Made by a program: the position numbers and the translations under genes. Under the pieces are notes generated by a model. It saw only the letters and a program-made list of their open reading frames with translations, had not been told where the DNA came from and did not search any database. Of a stretch of DNA of 64,000 nt, positions 1-8,444 are shown one piece after another; position 1 is the first letter of the stretch, and each line of letters begins with the position of its first letter. The stretch is from Flammeovirga yaeyamensis (GTDB taxonomy: Bacteria > Bacteroidota > Bacteroidia > Cytophagales > Flammeovirgaceae): contig NZ_CP076133.1 of assembly GCF_018736045.1 (NCBI RefSeq), positions 310,001 through 374,000 of the forward strand, written 5' to 3'.

Positions 1-231
1 AGAAGGCACTTTCAATTCTCCAATGTCAATTACTGTAATCGGCATTCCTTCTATTGAGTCATTGTCAAAAACTTTATTGTAATCTGTATGAGATAGTACT
101 TCAGACTTTTTCTGATTTTTCTTTTTAAATATGTTGAGCATTTCTTGGTCTTTCTTTTCGTTATTTTTTTGTTGAGTATTACAAGCCACAACACTTAAAA
201 TCAAAAGACAATTTATTATTAGATTTTTCAT
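1..231 (-). CDS. Partial lipoprotein, 3' end beyond the left edge
   Basis: The frame is open for 77 codons from an ATG at 231 to the window edge. The N terminus is MKNLIINCLLILSVVAC followed by Asn, a short hydrophobic signal with a lipobox-like Cys, so an exported lipoprotein is likely. After the Cys come Gln/Lys/Asn-rich residues and then a segment ending near GMPITVIDIGELKVPS. No family is recognised and the rest of the gene is missing. It may be another unit of the cassette array to its right. Start and signal are read directly; lipidation is inferred. Confidence 0.6.
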   Translation of the reverse strand, partial: MKNLIINCLLILSVVACNTQQKNNEKKDQEMLNIFKKKNQKKSEVLSHTDYNKVFDNDSIEGMPITVIDIGELKVPS

Positions 232-262
232 TCTCACTATTAATTAGCTAGTGTATTCTTTA

Positions 263-688
263 TTAATTATATTTTATACATGAAAAAAAAACAGTGAACC
301 TAGTACTATTTTTGACTTTAATTTCATTCGAGATAAACCAATTTAATATTTTCTTTATTAGAATATCATGGTTTTTAATTTCATGACTACTACATGTATT
401 TAATATTTTTTGTTCTGATGTTAAGACAAAAGAAAAGTATACTTTTGTAGGAGGTAATTTATCATAATCTTTTGACCATAAAACATTCTTTAAAAATACC
501 TTATTTAATTTTGATTGATTAAAACCAATAATATCGTCTTCTCCATATGAATGAAAAATTTGTTTTTTTTCAATACTATCCAACTCACACTGTCTTGCTT
601 TTAGAATTGAATCCTTAGACCCTTGACTATATGAATAGTTTATATTAAGAGCTAATAATATTATTAAAAGAAAAAGCAATTTATTCAT
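263..688 (-). CDS. Small secreted protein of unknown function
   Basis: About 141 residues. An upstream in-frame ATG at 709 exists, but the one at 688 (MNKLLFLLIILLALNINYSYSQG) begins directly with a signal peptide and is preferred. The C-terminal half (KVYFSFVLTSEQ, later FTVFFSCIKYN) has alternating beta character, loosely like TonB C-terminal-type folds, but no convincing family match was recognised. It is followed by the partial lipoprotein on the same strand, and a hairpin at 771-817 separates it from the HNH gene upstream. Confidence 0.55.
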   Translation of the reverse strand: MNKLLFLLIILLALNINYSYSQGSKDSILKARQCELDSIEKKQIFHSYGEDDIIGFNQSKLNKVFLKNVLWSKDYDKLPPTKVYFSFVLTSEQKILNTCSSHEIKNHDILIKKILNWFISNEIKVKNSTRFTVFFSCIKYN

Positions 689-770
689 TTCTTCGTTTTT
701 TAAAGACAAATTTCATTGAATTACTTTTATAGACTAATCTCGAAATTTAGTTGCCAAAAAACACTATAAT

Positions 771-817
771 AGCTAATGTAAAATGCGTTTCAATGCTATT
801 TACATGATGTTAGTATC
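771..817 (-). repeat. attC-like imperfect hairpin A
   Basis: The left arm CTAATGTAAAATGC pairs imperfectly with the right arm GCTATTTACATGATGTTAG, with unpaired bases on the right arm. It sits just 3' of the HNH gene (stop at 826). Its core is nearly the same as the hairpin at 7275-7322 (ATGTAAAAAGC with GCTTTTACAT). Place, asymmetry and the GTTAG end suggest an integron-type attC site, although the box does not match canonical GTTRRRY. It could be only a transcription-related hairpin. Confidence 0.4.
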
Positions 818-825
818 TTTTATAT

Positions 826-1863
826 TTAATTCACTTTATCTAAAATTATAATTTCTGGTTCATAGTCTTCTGGAGATTCTACATACTTAACATCTTCTTC
901 ATCTACTATCGTGGAGTGAATTTTCAAATTAAAAGATTCTTTTTGATCATAATCTCTAGCCAACAAGTGCCAAGTGATTTTAATTTCATTGACATTTTCT
1001 TCTGTTCTAAAACAAATCTGGTCTAATTCAATAAAATCCTTTTGAACTAAAACCTTGTAGTCAGGAATAAAAACAGCATCGGTTTTATTATTGAATATCA
1101 CGTTATAATCATATTTCTCAAAATCAATATATGAAGTGTTTTTATTTACAGTATCAGCACAAACAACATTTTCGAACTTTAAGTAAACTTTGAAATCCTC
1201 CAATACTTTTAATCCATTATTCCTTAATATTAAGTTTATCAAGCAAATGCTTTCATTACTAGATTTAGTAGACCCAAAGTACATGTCCATTGAATGATGA
1301 ACAGGTTGTGAATTGTTTTCGAATGGATTTTGAAAATTTAATTTCTTTATATGTTCACCGTTTATAAAGTTTATAAAATCTTCAAATGAGTCAACTTTTG
1401 GATCAAGGAATTGAACTTGAAGGGGGGTGGGAGGAAGATCCTTAAGGATTGATTTGTAATCAATCTTCCTCAATTCTTTTATGTCCTTGTATATTGTTGT
1501 TTTCCTTATGAATACTGGGTTTAATCTAGTTCTTTCATTATGTGAAAAACTTAGAGATACGTCCTGAAGAACAGGAATATTTATTTTATTCTCCTTGACT
1601 ATTTCAAGCCAAGAGTTCTTATGTTTCTTAAGGGCTGATGGGGAAAGTTTTAGTCCTTTAGGATGTCCTGCAAAATAGTGTCCTGCATCAGCATGACAAT
1701 CAAAACATAAAAGAATAGCATTCTCAAGAGTATCTTCTCCGCCTTGAGCTTTGGCCTCTATATGGTGAACTTCTAAATTATTCCCTTTATGTTGATGACA
1801 TACGCAACAATGTCGTGCAGCTAAGGCACTGATATCTTCTTTTATTTGATTTGAAAAGCTCAA
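826..1863 (-). CDS. HNH endonuclease with unknown C-terminal domain
   Basis: 345 residues. The N-terminal 65 residues hold an HNH/zinc-finger nuclease fold: C19-x-x-C22, the His pair H33-H34 in EVHHIEAKAQGG, Asn48, then C53-x-x-C56-H57 in LLCFDCH. This fold cuts DNA using a divalent metal. Residues 100-345 form a larger mixed domain rich in beta strands that I do not recognise. HNH proteins of this build occur as stand-alone nucleases, in defence islands and as cassette genes. The group II intron remnant ends 17 bases upstream of its ATG in the same orientation, so any transcript from upstream would pass through the intron. Confidence 0.8.
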   Translation of the reverse strand: MSFSNQIKEDISALAARHCCVCHQHKGNNLEVHHIEAKAQGGEDTLENAILLCFDCHADAGHYFAGHPKGLKLSPSALKKHKNSWLEIVKENKINIPVLQDVSLSFSHNERTRLNPVFIRKTTIYKDIKELRKIDYKSILKDLPPTPLQVQFLDPKVDSFEDFINFINGEHIKKLNFQNPFENNSQPVHHSMDMYFGSTKSSNESICLINLILRNNGLKVLEDFKVYLKFENVVCADTVNKNTSYIDFEKYDYNVIFNNKTDAVFIPDYKVLVQKDFIELDQICFRTEENVNEIKITWHLLARDYDQKESFNLKIHSTIVDEEDVKYVESPEDYEPEIIILDKVN

Positions 1864-1879
1864 TGTTTTTATTTGATAT

Positions 1880-2430
1880 GTAGAGTAGAGCCTGATAGCT
1901 CTCTCAGTTTAAATAATTATAAATGTAATCATTTTGAGAAAACTATCAGAACCCCTTCATCAAACCGTACGTGAAGTTTTCCCTCATACGGCTTACCGAT
2001 GGATTTCTTTGTTTGATATTCATAAGAATCTACCCAATAAGGGTGATGCTTAAGTAGCTAATTTAAACGCCTTATTTTCTTTTCTTACTTATACAAACAT
2101 ATAGTAGCATTTAGAACCATCATAACAGATCTCCCACGTTCCGTCACGTTCCGTCACTTTCCATCTATAACCACGCCATCCCTATGACTCCAGTAAATCA
2201 TTGTACTTCACGTTACTGTTTATTCATACAATGTAACAGGGTTCGAGACCGTCAAAACTCTCCCCATCTTAGCTTGCCTTTTCGAAGCTACTTTGGGCTT
2301 GGTTATTTTGAGCTCAATGAACTTCAGCTATCCACCTCACGGCGATCACTTTCAGTAACTCTTCTAAGTGAACAGTAAATTACTCAGGTAGGATTTTCAC
2401 CTACTGGAAAGCCACAACATCCTGGCACAC
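1880..2430 (-). mobile_element. Group II intron remnant, copy 1 (ORF-less, internally deleted)
   Basis: Read on the minus strand it opens with GTGTGCC, a group II 5' end. It closes with a domain V hairpin (AGCCGTATGAGG, GAAA-type loop, CTTCACGTACGGTTT) and a domain VI stem (GTTCTGATAG pairing with CTATCAGG) ending CTCTACTCTAC. There is no reverse transcriptase/maturase ORF. Compared with copy 3 it lacks about 230 bases of the interior (junction near 2126) and a further small segment near 2290. Splicing would need a maturase in trans, and the deletion probably abolishes it. It lies directly upstream of the HNH gene. Confidence 0.8.
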
Positions 2431-2557
2431 TAATGATAAATTGTATGAGTAGTGGCAGAGTATGTGGCACTTTCCTATCAAACCGCTAAGTAGTTTGAAC
2501 AGAATACAAGCCCTGATATTTAGTACTTTACCTGCCAGAACGTTGTGATTTTAATTC
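2431..2557 (-). repeat. Possible attC-like element B beside intron copy 1
   Basis: This noncoding stretch lies between intron copy 1 and the stop of the zinc-ribbon gene. GGCAG near 2454 pairs with CTGCC near 2531, inside a loop of about 75 bases, and AACGTTGTG lies at the far end. It stands where an attC of the zinc-ribbon cassette would be, with its distal end (CATTA on the minus strand) interrupted by the intron. The pairing is weaker than at hairpins D and F, so this is a tentative call. Confidence 0.3.
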
Positions 2558-2926
2558 TTACCCAATTAAGAATATAACATTAGTATAGAGCCAGTAACTT
2601 ATTAATAAAACTGTTATAATGATTGCTGTAATTTTAAGTGGCTTATTCTTAATGGCAATTGCAATTAGTAAAAAGCTGAAATTTTGCAAAATCCAAAAAC
2701 CACCTTGTATATATTTGGTTGCTCCTTCATACCAATTAGTATCTAGTTTTTGTATTGTAAATTGAGCAATAGCTGATATAAATGCAATTATTATGAAAAT
2801 AAAAAGCAAAGTATCTGTTATCCCATTATCAGATTTTGACTCCGATAATATATTCAAGTTTGTGCCACAATTTCTACAGAATTGAGCACTCTCTTCATTT
2901 TGTGTTTGACATTTTTGACAATACAT
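2558..2926 (-). CDS. Zinc-ribbon membrane protein
   Basis: 122 residues. It starts with a one-knuckle-pair zinc ribbon, MYCQKCQTQN then FCRNCGTNL (C3, C6, C18, C21), followed by about three hydrophobic segments near 40-60, 75-95 and 100-120. Proteins of this build are common and their role is mostly unknown. Its start is 17 bases after the stop of the next zinc-ribbon gene, so the two probably form one transcription unit or one cassette. Confidence 0.65.
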   Translation of the reverse strand: MYCQKCQTQNEESAQFCRNCGTNLNILSESKSDNGITDTLLFIFIIIAFISAIAQFTIQKLDTNWYEGATKYIQGGFWILQNFSFLLIAIAIKNKPLKITAIIITVLLISYWLYTNVIFLIG

Positions 2927-2943
2927 AATTTAATTTTATTTAG

Positions 2944-3729
2944 TTATAATGTTTTTAATTCGATAACCTGTGTATTTGCAGCTTTATCTCCTAATCTTCT
3001 GCCATTTTCAGATGCTAGAACAATAATTGGTTCAATTAACCATCCAATAAGAGGTATTAAACCTAATAACACCATTATCAAATTTCTTAAAAATGATTGT
3101 CCTAACGAACAAGGTGCATTTTGGGGAAGATAGACTACCATTAGTCCAACAGCTTTTTTGCCCCAACTCTGTCCCTTACCGATACCATCTTTGATAAAGC
3201 TATATGTCAAAGGAATTAAGTATAGAAATCCTGCCAAGATAAATAAAGGAATGGCTTCATCACTATTATAATAGTCTTGAAGTTTTACCATACCAATCAT
3301 ATAGAATATTAAAGATGGTATAGCAAATCCAGTGGTAATTAGACCATCTAATAAAGAAGCTAAAAAACGATTCCCCAAAGAAGCTTTTGAATATGTGCCA
3401 TTAAAATTGAATTGTTTTGAAATGTTTTGTTCATTAATGTCAAACCTAAGTGCTTCTGGTATTACTGCTCCACCATCTTTAGGGCAAAATTTTGTTTCGA
3501 TTGAATATTCTGTTCCACACTTTACACATTTTGGTATTAACTTATCAGGTGAAGTCAATTTAGAACCGTCAATATCACAAAATTTAGAACCTTCAGGAAA
3601 TGTCTTGTGGCATTTAGGACACATTGGATTTTCAATAATTTCAAGTTCTAAATTACGGCCACAATGTTGACAAAATTTTGATCCAATTGCAAATTCTTTA
3701 CTGCAACTAGGACAATTGTATTTCTTCAT
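2944..3729 (-). CDS. Triple zinc-ribbon RDD-family membrane protein
   Basis: 261 residues. Three zinc ribbons lie in the first 90 residues (YNCPSCSKEF/FCQHCGRNL, PMCPKCHKTF/FCDIDG, PKCVKCGTEY/FCPKDGG). The last pairs of ribbons two and three are degenerate, having one Cys with Asp. An RDD-like domain follows (LGNRFLASLLDGLITTG, with its Arg and Asp pair) and three to four membrane helices, including GKGQSWGKKAVGLMVV. RDD proteins are inner-membrane proteins, some acting as ion/proton antiporters; the substrate here is unknown. It precedes the smaller zinc-ribbon gene by 17 bases. Confidence 0.75.
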   Translation of the reverse strand: MKKYNCPSCSKEFAIGSKFCQHCGRNLELEIIENPMCPKCHKTFPEGSKFCDIDGSKLTSPDKLIPKCVKCGTEYSIETKFCPKDGGAVIPEALRFDINEQNISKQFNFNGTYSKASLGNRFLASLLDGLITTGFAIPSLIFYMIGMVKLQDYYNSDEAIPLFILAGFLYLIPLTYSFIKDGIGKGQSWGKKAVGLMVVYLPQNAPCSLGQSFLRNLIMVLLGLIPLIGWLIEPIIVLASENGRRLGDKAANTQVIELKTL

Positions 3730-3763
3730 ATGTTTATCTGTTAGTTTCTCTGTTTCTTATTTT

Positions 3764-3825
3764 TACCGCTAACATACTGGCTAAACTACAACCAGCATAT
3801 CCGTCATCTGGTGGATGGTTATTAG
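3764..3825 (-). repeat. Possible attC-like hairpin between cassettes
   Basis: Between the RDD gene and the stop of the FAD oxidase gene lies an inverted arrangement with outer TAAC (near 3771) and GTTA (near 3819) boxes. Inner ACCAG/CTGGT arms pair on the minus strand. The pairing is short and the call rests mainly on place and on the TAAC/GTTA ends shared with better sites. Confidence 0.25.
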
Positions 3826-3828
3826 TTA

Positions 3829-6312
3829 TTAATAATCAAAAATATGTTCTATTTCAATTCCTTTTGTTTTCATTCTTTTTATAAAAGGAATTAATTCAGA
3901 GACATGCATAAAGTACACGAATCTTTTAGAGCTATTATCTGTAACAATATTGGATTTGTAGAGTACCTGTATTTTATCTTCATGTAGTGAGATATCTTTT
4001 GGTGCAATAATACTCACAAGAATTTCGTCATTCCCACCAATGTTATGAATCTGAATATCTTCATCTACTAGTCGAATTAAATTGGTTGTGAAGGCTCCCC
4101 AACGCTCAATAGCAAGAAGATACATATTGTCCTTTTTAGTATAGACTTTGACTTCATTGTTGGTAGATATTTCACCTGAGGAGGTTGCTAGCACATAGAT
4201 GTCAGTCACAGGCTCTTCATAGGTTGAAGTGGCTGCCCATTCTATGAGTTTTCCATAACCTGCCTTAAGCAAGAATTCGAAAGTAAAGAGGGTCTTGCGT
4301 TCAAACTTTCTCAACCAGTTGCTGTCTTTGGTATTTGAAACACTCCATACTTTACCTATCCACGGAAGAAAATCAAATTCGTACCATGCCGTTTGATAGA
4401 TAAAGTCGCTATAAGCACGATGAGCTTGGTTGATCATTTCTTCTTCATCCGAATTGATACCGTTATGGAGGTAACTAAAGACTTTGCCGATTGTGTTCTC
4501 ATAAATGATTTTAATGGTGTACTCTAGCGTTATAGATACACCAATAACTTGCAGCATAGTGATGTACTCTTCGTTTGTGGGATATGCTTCTGAAACTAGC
4601 TTTAAGGAACGATCATAAAGTGACCAATATTCATCAATAGATGCATAGAAAGGGAAGTCAGAAGGATTAGCCCCTGATGCTAGGTAGTCAGCATATTCTT
4701 TAGGGTTAAAAACTAAATACCACTCTGGAACTGTTAAAATAGTTTGTTCTTCGTTGCGATAGTAGCCCTTAATATTATTGCCTTCTTTTTCGATTCTATT
4801 AGCAATGTAGGGATTGTATTTATCAAGTAACTTATTATTAAACCGGTGTTGAGGATCAATACTATCTTTTAAAGAAAAATATGTACTGGCATTTGGGTAA
4901 CCTTTGTTGAATTGGTCAACTGTTGCATGTGGTTGATAAGGAAGATACCAAGTGCCTCCTTCGCTAAGGATAGCATCCGTCATAGCCTGCGTCCATTGTT
5001 TCACATTTTCTTTTGCTTCATCGCTAGTTCCTTGCTTGTAGTAGATAACTAAAGCGATAACTTCTTCAGGAGCCCAAGAAAGTAGTGATTCCTTATCGGG
5101 GTAGGCATGACGTAAGGAAACATTAATGACATTTACATCAAACTGATCGTAAACGGCTTTCATTTTTGGAATGAAGGACTCGATGTTATTTATTGGAATA
5201 AAGTATTCTTGTAATACATAAGTCGATTCTTTCCTTGATTTAGGTTCAAGTTCATTGACATCATAACTAGCCTCTTTATTTCTCCATGTTACAACTTCAT
5301 TGCTATAAAGATATGGGTCAATGATTTTTCGTCTTATCCATTTACCAAAATTCCCCCACGAAACAACTTTTAATAATCGGTGTTCCAGGCTGTAATCAAG
5401 CCCTGTTGGTGTAACTCTGATGGTATCGGTTAACTCTTTATCCGTTTCGACCCAAGCTACGTTATTCACTTCATTAAAATGAGGAGGATATAAGTCTCCG
5501 TTTTGGAAAATTACTTTTTTATTATTTCTAATGTTCTCGTTGAAAAAGGAGAGGTAGTCTTTGACTTCAACCAAATTGGTTTGTCTTTCGACTTTAACGT
5601 TTTTCTCCAGCTGTAAGGTAGTTTCTACAATGGTTCCAATACCTCCGTAACCACCTATAGCAGCATTAAAAATGTCTGAATTTTCGGTTCTATTCGCAGT
5701 AATTAGTTTTCCTTCGGAAGTGACTAGTTTAATATTTAGAACAGATGAAATGATTGGTCCATGCCCAATATAACGTCCATGACAATTGACCGATATAGAA
5801 CCACCAACCGTAAAGTTGGCGTAAGTCTGCATAATTTTAACAGAGAGATCGTATGGGTCGATGTAATTTTGAAGATCTCTCCATGTAATACCAGGCTGTA
5901 CTGTGATTTGTTTCTTTTCTGTATCGAGATTTAGTACTTGGTTGAATTGACGCATGTCAATATGGAGACTGTTGTCAAAAGCCACTTGCCCTCCCATACT
6001 ATAGCGACCACCGCCAACAGAGATAGGGCCAGTAGTTGATTGAATAGCATTGATAATATCTTCTACATTAGATGGTTGAACAACATTGCTTACTTGTATC
6101 GGATTAAGTTGAGTAATATCATTTACCAATTTATTTTCCAAGATCTTGTCAAAAGTTGGGTCACCAGCAGTTTTAATAATGATTATGACAGAGATGATAT
6201 AGACCACAAAAGCATAAAAAGGAATAGTATATCTTTTCTTTCGGTGGATGAATTTAAAAAACTTACCAGGAAGTCTGAATAAAAATTGGATTAGCTTTAC
6301 GGTTAGTTTCAT
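3829..6312 (-). CDS. Membrane-anchored FAD-binding (PCMH-type) oxidoreductase
   Basis: 827 residues. One hydrophobic helix near residues 32-50 suggests an inner-membrane anchor. Residues about 75-260 form the FAD-binding PCMH fold, with VGGGRYSMGGQVAFDN and the GGSISVNCHGRYIGHGP loop typical of VAO-type flavoenzymes; a substrate domain follows to about 510. The last 300 residues (from about YRNEEQTILTVPEWYLVFNP) are a domain I cannot name. The overall shape recalls aldonolactone oxidases, but the substrate is not evident. The start overlaps the stop of the upstream methyltransferase by 4 bases (ATGA), so they are translationally coupled. Confidence 0.75.
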   Translation of the reverse strand: MKLTVKLIQFLFRLPGKFFKFIHRKKRYTIPFYAFVVYIISVIIIIKTAGDPTFDKILENKLVNDITQLNPIQVSNVVQPSNVEDIINAIQSTTGPISVGGGRYSMGGQVAFDNSLHIDMRQFNQVLNLDTEKKQITVQPGITWRDLQNYIDPYDLSVKIMQTYANFTVGGSISVNCHGRYIGHGPIISSVLNIKLVTSEGKLITANRTENSDIFNAAIGGYGGIGTIVETTLQLEKNVKVERQTNLVEVKDYLSFFNENIRNNKKVIFQNGDLYPPHFNEVNNVAWVETDKELTDTIRVTPTGLDYSLEHRLLKVVSWGNFGKWIRRKIIDPYLYSNEVVTWRNKEASYDVNELEPKSRKESTYVLQEYFIPINNIESFIPKMKAVYDQFDVNVINVSLRHAYPDKESLLSWAPEEVIALVIYYKQGTSDEAKENVKQWTQAMTDAILSEGGTWYLPYQPHATVDQFNKGYPNASTYFSLKDSIDPQHRFNNKLLDKYNPYIANRIEKEGNNIKGYYRNEEQTILTVPEWYLVFNPKEYADYLASGANPSDFPFYASIDEYWSLYDRSLKLVSEAYPTNEEYITMLQVIGVSITLEYTIKIIYENTIGKVFSYLHNGINSDEEEMINQAHRAYSDFIYQTAWYEFDFLPWIGKVWSVSNTKDSNWLRKFERKTLFTFEFLLKAGYGKLIEWAATSTYEEPVTDIYVLATSSGEISTNNEVKVYTKKDNMYLLAIERWGAFTTNLIRLVDEDIQIHNIGGNDEILVSIIAPKDISLHEDKIQVLYKSNIVTDNSSKRFVYFMHVSELIPFIKRMKTKGIEIEHIFDY

Positions 6313-7259
6313 GAAGTTTGAGTTTTTGTAAATAACATTAATGCATTTTTAGTAGGATCACCATCTTGAAAAAGTGTTTGTTTTTCAAATTGAAAACCGA
6401 TTTTCTCAATGAACTGAATAATAAAGTCTAAAGAATAGAAATTTCTGGTTTCATTCTCATTGTATTCCCACGTTTCTCGGGTGCCCATATTAAAAACATC
6501 ATGTGCAAGAGCTACAATAGTTTCTTGGTCTTTATCATGACAGTCATGGTCTCTTAAGATGAGTTTTCCACCCATTCTCATGGTATCACGAATAGAGGAA
6601 ATGAATGTTTCCCTTAGGTCAACAGGACAATGGTGAAAGCCTATGTAAACTGTTACTAAATCTAGACTTTCATTCTCTATAATTTCCGAGTATTTGGTGT
6701 TGTAATCAGCTAGCGGTATATACTCTGCTCCAATAAATATTTGGCCTCTGTCAACCATTTCGGTCAGTGAATAGCCTGGTTTTTTACCATCTGCGTAATA
6801 CCTATTACCTTCAATGTTGACTTTCTCTTCTAAGTAATCAAGGTAGCGACCAGAGGAACCGATTTCTAAATAGCCATTATAAGTGGCACCTGATTCTAAT
6901 AGCATTAAACTTTGTTTTGCCATTTCTTCCTTTTGTTTAAGCAGGGAAGGTAATTCATATTCAAATACAGAGAAGAAAGAGCTTATGTCACCTAGTTTAG
7001 ATTGAGTATCTAAGTAGATTTCTTTGTCACTGGAGTTATTGTTAGTCGATTCTGAAATAAGTTTATGCAACTCGTCTTCAGGAAATAAGTTAAAGACATT
7101 CTTTAAGAATTTAAAGAACTCCAATTTAAGCTTATTACTTGAATAGATATGCTTGAAGTTACTCCACTTGTCTGATATTGAACCAATAAGATTTGATGGA
7201 AAGAATATGGAGGAAGTACTTAGTAATCCAAATAACATTAAAAAATTTTTTCTATTCAT
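6309..7259 (-). CDS. SAM-dependent methyltransferase-like protein with N-terminal signal
   Basis: 316 residues. The N terminus (MNRKNFLMLFGLLSTSSIFFPSNLIG) looks like a signal or anchor. The central part is a class I methyltransferase fold: GYLEIGSSGRYLDYLEEK as the glycine-rich motif I region, SLDLVTVYIGFHHC as motif IV, and GGKLILRDHDCHD downstream. An exported or membrane-tethered methyltransferase would be unusual because SAM is cytosolic, so the hydrophobic N terminus may only anchor it. It is coupled by a 4-base overlap to the FAD oxidoreductase, suggesting a joint pathway, perhaps lipid or cofactor modification (inference). Confidence 0.65.
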   Translation of the reverse strand: MNRKNFLMLFGLLSTSSIFFPSNLIGSISDKWSNFKHIYSSNKLKLEFFKFLKNVFNLFPEDELHKLISESTNNNSSDKEIYLDTQSKLGDISSFFSVFEYELPSLLKQKEEMAKQSLMLLESGATYNGYLEIGSSGRYLDYLEEKVNIEGNRYYADGKKPGYSLTEMVDRGQIFIGAEYIPLADYNTKYSEIIENESLDLVTVYIGFHHCPVDLRETFISSIRDTMRMGGKLILRDHDCHDKDQETIVALAHDVFNMGTRETWEYNENETRNFYSLDFIIQFIEKIGFQFEKQTLFQDGDPTKNALMLFTKTQTS

Positions 7260-7274
7260 AGTTTGTTATTAAGT

Positions 7275-7322
7275 CAACGTTAAATGTAAAAAGCGTTTTA
7301 ATGCTTTTACATAGTGTTAAAC
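7275..7322 (-). repeat. attC-like hairpin C
   Basis: A nearly perfect stem joins ATGTAAAAAGC and GCTTTTACAT across a short A/T loop, with CAAC/GTTAAAC boxes outside and unpaired bases on one arm. It is very similar to hairpin A at 771-817, so it is a repeated element and not a chance terminator. No U-tract follows. It lies 15 bases upstream of the methyltransferase start. Confidence 0.45.
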
Positions 7323-7399
7323 AAAAGCTTCGCTAGCTAAAGCCCACAATCTCTTACCTTTATACCTTAATTGATTTTGTGATTAATAGTTTAACTAAG

Positions 7400-7705
7400 A
7401 TGAAAAAAGGACAATTGTCGAAAAAGTGAAACGTGTTGTTCCTAGTTTAAAAAACATGCTTGATCAAGTGTATCAAAACATGACTCTTATTGGAAAGTCT
7501 TCTTCTACTTTTCAAAACTACATCAGTACTATCGCTAGTATTTCGTTGTAGTTTAAAGGATCCATTTGAATTTTCCGACGAACAAATTAATAATTATCTG
7601 CTTCTTCTCAAAGAAAACAAAACACTTCTTTCTCGTTTTTTTGCTTATGAAAGTAAGCATAATCTTTACACCCTCTACTTGTTAAAATCAGATACTTTTG
7701 AGTGA
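7400..7705 (+). pseudogene. Decayed N-terminal part of a tyrosine recombinase
   Basis: Conceptual translation with frameshifts gives EKVKRVVPSLKNMLDQVYQN, then SSSTFQNYISTIASISL, a TAG stop at 7548-7550, FKGS, another frameshift, then FSDEQINNYLLLLKENKTL. This recalls the N-terminal SAM-like core-binding domain of Bacteroidota tyrosine recombinases. The catalytic domain is absent and at least two frameshifts and one stop are present. It is the only sign of coding on the plus strand in the first 14 kb. Family assignment is from memory of similar proteins and unverified. Confidence 0.45.
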
Positions 7706-8081
7706 AATTCTTTGTTTAAAAATACTCAGAAGAAGATGGTCTTAGAATGATTGAAAAATGAGTTACAAAAAAGACCTTTCAAATAAATGAAAAGTCTACC
7801 CTAAGTTCCATACAGACATCGATGTGTAACCCACCGCCTTTGTTCAACTAGGGCTTAATCTCCTAACTCTGTCTATTTCTACGATAACTATATTATTAGA
7901 TTAGTTAAGATAAATTTAGATGGTAAGGTTTGAGATACGTATACTATATATTGATTTTTCCTTTCTCAATAAGATAAACTGAATCTGCTAAAGAAAAATA
8001 ATGTACTTGAATACATATAATAAGTTAGAAAAATCGTGAATAATAACCCAAGCAAAACAAAATCATTCTCCACCCTCTCAT
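7706..8081. other. Noncoding stretch
   Basis: No convincing ORF, hairpin or known element was found between the recombinase remnant and the decayed two-TM gene. It may hold further decayed sequence. Confidence 0.4.
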
Positions 8082-8360
8082 TTATTTATTATCACCAAAA
8101 TAATATATGGATAATAGTTCACTTGCCAAGCCAATTGTGAACATAACATTCCCAATAATCAAATATGCGATTGACAACAAAAAGCCTGAAGTCATTCCAA
8201 ATACTTTACCATTCCAATACATACCAATAGTTATTGCTTGTATTAGAACTTTAAATCCATTAAAAATGATTCTTTTTCTTTCCCATCAATTTATTGACTC
8301 AAATGCTTTTTCATTTCTATTTGTTTCAAATCTATAAGCTAGTAATTTTTCATTCATCAT
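8082..8360 (-). pseudogene. Two-TM small membrane protein gene with an in-frame TGA
   Basis: The minus strand is open for 93 codons from ATG-ATG at 8360 to TAA at 8082, apart from one TGA at codon 25 (8286-8288). Before it reads MMNEKLLAYRFETNRNEKAF and after it WERKRIIFNGFKVLIQAI, then two membrane segments and a YYFGDNK end. A single substitution (for example TGG or AGA to TGA) would explain it. It is either a recent pseudogene or a sequencing error. Hairpin C2 follows upstream of its start. Confidence 0.5.
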
Positions 8361-8379
8361 TTTCTCTTATTATGGTAGC

Positions 8380-8439
8380 TACGGTTAGTATAAAATGTGT
8401 AGCGATCAAAGGAGCTATGAATTTTATACATTGCTGTGA
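8380..8439 (-). repeat. attC-like hairpin C2
   Basis: AGTATAAAATGTGTAGC pairs with GCTATGAATTTTATAC over a loop of about 10 bases, with single-base bulges. It lies directly 3' of the secreted-protein gene that stops at 8445, the place expected for the attC of that cassette. The outer boxes (ACGGTTAG and TTGCTGTG) are only weakly complementary. No U-tract supports a terminator. Confidence 0.4.
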
Positions 8440-8444
8440 GAAAT

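Noticed and set aside
2184-2378. 64-codon plus-strand ORF in intron copy 1
   Set aside because: It lies in the group II intron RNA on its antisense strand and has no protein-like features.
8107-8337. 76-codon plus-strand ORF
   Set aside because: It is antisense to the decayed two-TM gene, whose minus-strand reading has membrane helices and a sensible start.
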